Assembly: GCA_015680685.1 (NCBI GenBank)
Contig: MNCI01016355.1
Coordinates: forward strand, 53,252-117,251
DNA from: Gnetum montanum
Taxonomy: Eukaryota; Streptophyta; Gnetopsida; Gnetales; Gnetaceae
Length of the DNA: 64,000 nucleotides
Direction: 5' to 3'
Part shown: one piece after another, positions 61,270 to 64,000 of the stretch
Numbering within the stretch: position 1 is the first letter of the stretch
Layout: every line of letters starts with the position of its first letter
Notes under the pieces: model-generated
Told to the model about the DNA's origin: nothing
The model's input: only the letters and a program-made list of their open reading frames with translations
Database searches by the model: none
Position numbers and translations under genes: made by a program

Positions 61270-61780
61270 GCAAGGTAAGCACAAGTCCGCTATGACTATA
61301 AACTGGCATAAAGCATCCACTATGATGTTAAACTAGCACAACAAGTCCATTATGACTATAAAATGGTATAGCATAGTCTACTATGACTTTAAACTGGCAT
61401 AGCTCATCCTTGGGCTATGACGTTAAACTGGCATCCACAGCACACTTGTCTGCTATGACTATAAACTGGCACAGCAAGTCTGCTATGACTATAAACTAGC
61501 ACAACTCATCCTTAGGCTATGACATTAAACTGGCACCCACAACATAGTCCACTATGACTATAAACTAGCATAACTCATCCTTGCGTCATGATGTTAAACT
61601 GGCATAACATCCACCATTCGCTACGATGTTAAACTAGCACACAACAGTCTGCTAAAACTATAAACTAGCACATCACGGTCTACCAAGACCTTAAACTAGG
61701 TTCACGGTTTGCTATGACATTAAACTAGCATAGCATGCAATCTACCAAGAGCTTAAATTGGGTTTGTAGTTTAGCATACA
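61270..61780 (+). repeat. Array of CTATGACTATAAACTGGCA words (array 3)
   Basis: More than a dozen imperfect repeats of about 25-40 bp with the core (T/G)(A/C)TATGA(C/T)(T/G)(A/T)TAAACT(G/A)GCA, ending with ACCAAGACCTTAAACTAGG-type copies like arrays 1 and 2. Directly after the pol stop. Confidence 0.85.
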
Positions 61781-63326
61781 TAGCCCAACATACATAGTTT
61801 TGCAGACAAGCAAGCACAAATACTTCCCATCCTTTGTCAACTACCCACATCTCAATGGGTTGGGCAAGGTGGGACGTTGCAGTTCTAGAATGGAGTTCAC
61901 ATCATCAAGAAAAAGCATCTGGAACATTTGTAGTGTCACTACCCTTGGCATTTTGCCAATCCTCCAAAGATGCCCTCAAGCATCTTGCTGACCTTCCAAA
62001 GCTACCACCACCATCACCATCATTAGTGGTTTGAGCTCTCACCATCAGCACCACCTATTGGAGTCCCAACGGTACTATGACCCAACCACAGCACTACCAT
62101 CCTCTAGCCCTCATCATTTCCTGGGCTTGGAAGTGCATCTAGCAGCATGGCTCCCTACCATCTTTCTATATTTTCAAGTTCTTGTCCTTGGTGTGGAGTC
62201 TCGAGCACTTGCATCACCATTGACCTCAGCCACCTTGCTAGCCTCCTTGGGGTGCTTGCTTCTAATGTGGCTACTAGAGCTTTTGTAGCCTTCTGGCTTT
62301 GGCATGTGCACTAGCCTTCCTGCTTTGGCACTGTAAGCTCTTGCAACTAGTCCAACACTCACGACACTTATAGCACCCTCACAACTAGTAGTTTGCTCTT
62401 ATCTCTCGTGTTGTATGGTTTTTTTCTTATTTCCATTGTGTTTTGTTTACAGGACGAAGCCTTGGAGTTGGTTGTTCGAAGGCACGTTTCATCACAGCAG
62501 CAAGGCACCACATTGCTCTGACGTGCTTGGTTGAACTCACCAAGCCAATCGAGAGTGCACATCCCTATTATCCTGCTATAGCCTACTTGCATTTACCCCT
62601 TTTACCCTACATTTTCCTGCCTTCCCTACAAGCTTCTTTGATGTGTATGGCACCCTTATTTTAGTCGACCGTAGAACCCATGATGGATGTAATGTAACTC
62701 ATCCCATGGAAAGCTTCTGTGGGCTAATCAAAGCCCAAGCGAATGTAACGCAATTCATCCCAAGGAGGAAACACCTGTCCTATAGACACGACATGGTTGC
62801 CTCTAAGTAAAGCTTGTCAAGTGGCACACAATCCACTTGATGATAAACATCTTGTAGCTAGCATTTTGCAAAAAAACAAAAAAAAAAGTGGGGTAAAACA
62901 TATCTTCAAGTAAAATCTAGCAGAGCTACAATTTTGCAATCAGTCGAACCCTGAATTTGTAATGACCTTCTCATAAGCACTCCGATGAGAGGCCAACATG
63001 TCAGGGGTAAGCCAGCCCGATGCTATGGGTGACAGTTTTCTCACAAGCACTCTAACAAGAGACCATCATTTTGGTGACAAGCCACCCTAGTGTCGTGATC
63101 ATGGTCAGTCGTGCTAATTCCGCATCTTGCAGCATGATACATCGTTTGCATCTCATTCCTTCCTTGTTATCTCCAAGCCAATTCCCTACATCCATTACCT
63201 TTAGCACTCTTAAGCCTAGTGAAGCACCATCTGATCGGGTACCGATGAGCAATGTTGGCACCATGTCTATTGTGGTGTTTCAAGTTCTTTGTCGACATCT
63301 CTCGGGCCACTCTTCTAAATGTCAAC
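61781..63326 (+). other. Non-coding 3' region of the Tat-like element
   Basis: No gene supported. Contains CACCACCATCACCATCA-type low complexity (62005-62030), a pyrimidine tract ending TTTGTTTACAGGACGAAG at about 62440-62458 that looks like a splice acceptor, and a two-copy repeat at 62965-63110. Confidence 0.5.
62965..63110 (+). repeat. Two-copy repeat of about 70 bp
   Basis: Units start CTTCTCATAAGCACTCC and TTTCTCACAAGCACTCT, each continuing with GAGA(G/C)...A(C)AAGCCA(G/C)CC and ending TG(G)TGA(C/T)-like. About 75-80 % alike by eye. Confidence 0.65.
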
Positions 63327-63335
63327 AAAGAGGGG
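63327..63335 (+). promoter_or_regulatory. Polypurine tract of the Tat-like element
   Basis: AAAGAGGGG four bases before the 3' LTR start at 63340; the usual plus-strand primer of reverse transcription. Confidence 0.7.
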
Positions 63336-63339
63336 CCAA

Positions 63340-64000
63340 TGAAACACCACCAAATTCGGGCAATAGCACTTCAACTACAAATTTGTCTAAGTATCAACAC
63401 AAGGAAAATTTTTTCTAAGTGTTTGGCCCATGATCCCATTGTCAGGGCTATGCTCTAGAGCGTAGCTAGCGTAGCATGCAACACAGAACCAAATCTGTAA
63501 AATTTTCAAAGTGTTAAATAGTAGTTGCGGAAATTTTTCCCAAGTGTCCAACTATGCTCACATTCCTCCTGCTATGCTCTCTAGCATAGCAGCACTCCGA
63601 TGGCCAATTTGCATTAATGCTGAGCTAGAATTTATCAAGCTAGCTTAGCATGGAAGAAGCATTTGGCAAATCTAACTCTTGAAGCTACCCCTCCTGCTAC
63701 GCTCTCGAGTGTAGCTAGCATAGTAAGAGTAAGGATTACATTTTTTGCCAAATTTCTTAAAGTGTCCATGCTACGCCCTATCCCATCCTGCTACATTCAC
63801 GAGCATAGTAAGCATAGCAATAATGGACTTCAATTTTTTGCAAAATTTGCCCAACTATTGAGCTATGCTCCAGAGCATAGCTAGGGTAGCAACATGAAAT
63901 TGCCTTCAAAAACTTCCAAAGCTCAACACAGGCCTTCATTCCAACTCTAGCACTCCTCTAGCAAGAAGGATCAGCAACTTGCACTCTTTTTGTTCCCCCC
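63340..64000 (+). mobile_element. 3' LTR of the Tat-like element (truncated by window)
   Basis: Direct repeat of 32770-33430: TGAAACACCACCAAATTC, then GGCCCATGATCCCATTG, the CTCTAGAGCGTAGCTAG palindrome and the same C-run at the end of the window. The two LTRs differ mostly by transitions and small changes, showing an old insertion. Confidence 0.9.

Larger units (their letters stand above)
32770..64000 (+). mobile_element. Giant Tat/Ogre-like Ty3/gypsy retrotransposon (3' end beyond window)
   Basis: The two LTR starts are near-identical over at least 660 bp (32770-33430 and 63340-64000, both beginning TGAAACACCACCAAATTC). Order: LTR, gag, protease, long intervening region, RT, RNase H, second RNase H, integrase, repeat-rich 3' region, polypurine tract, LTR. 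The second RNase H after the first places it in the Tat lineage. The intervening region carries an antisense spliced gene and a 12.5-kb nested insertion. Without that insertion the element would still exceed 18 kb. All sense coding domains contain stops. It is inserted in the LTR that starts at 32061. Confidence 0.85.

Noticed and set aside
61270-61780. Satellite or CRISPR-like array
   Set aside because: Irregular unit lengths, a retrotransposon context and matching words elsewhere in the same element argue for an element-internal repeat.

Overview
This 64-kb window looks like nuclear DNA of a large-genome land plant. A gymnosperm is the inference I favour, but the sequence alone does not settle it. 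The reasons are one split plant housekeeping gene with a 6.3-kb intron, deeply nested and old Ty3/gypsy LTR retrotransposons, tRNA-derived SINE relics and low GC. One stretch of 739 Ns (14197-14935) and one poly-C run containing an N (33421-33440) mark assembly uncertainty.

Layout. Positions 1-13266 are a pile of decayed Athila-like Ty3/gypsy pieces: a plus-strand gag-protease-RT fragment (1-2832), a minus-strand LTR with its non-coding 3' region (2833-5460), and a plus-strand element with 5' LTR, tRNA-Asp-like primer site, gag, RNase H and integrase (5461-13266) that carries an inserted or recombined minus LTR piece (8925-9578). Positions 13267-20289 are AT-rich, mostly unrecognised sequence with the gap and SINE relics. 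Positions 20290-27102 (minus) hold the only intact host gene I recognise, a three-exon COA6-type cytochrome c oxidase assembly factor. Its second intron contains a nearly perfect 3.1-kb palindrome (21474-24583) with arms of about 1.54 kb and a 23-nt loop; each arm carries a promoter-like segment and a copy of an unknown coiled-coil ORF.

Positions 27880-32769 are a plus-strand gag-containing gypsy element that lacks pol. A solo LTR (28324-29191) with a clean 5-bp target duplication sits in its gag, and its 3' LTR is split at 32770 by a much larger element.

That larger element (32770 to beyond 64000) is a Tat/Ogre-like Ty3/gypsy retrotransposon: 5' LTR, gag, protease, a very long probable intron, RT, RNase H, a second RNase H, integrase, a repeat-rich 3' region, a polypurine tract and the start of its 3' LTR. 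The stretch between protease and RT contains an antisense, multi-intron, coiled-coil-encoding gene (39372 to about 55432). This gene is itself split by a 12.5-kb insertion (42765-55235). The insertion has a 5-bp target duplication (ACTAC), and removing it rejoins the antisense reading frame, but its two terminal LTRs face in opposite directions: a minus-strand Athila-like element on the left and a plus-strand element with a transposon-protein-like ORF on the right.

Nearly all retroelement coding regions are broken, and TAG codons at glutamine or tryptophan positions are prominent. The two palindrome arms show directly that CAG-to-TAG and CpG transitions are at work, as expected from long-term cytosine methylation. 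The most interesting objects are the intronic palindrome in COA6, the antisense spliced gene inside the Tat-like element, and the inverted-LTR composite insertion.
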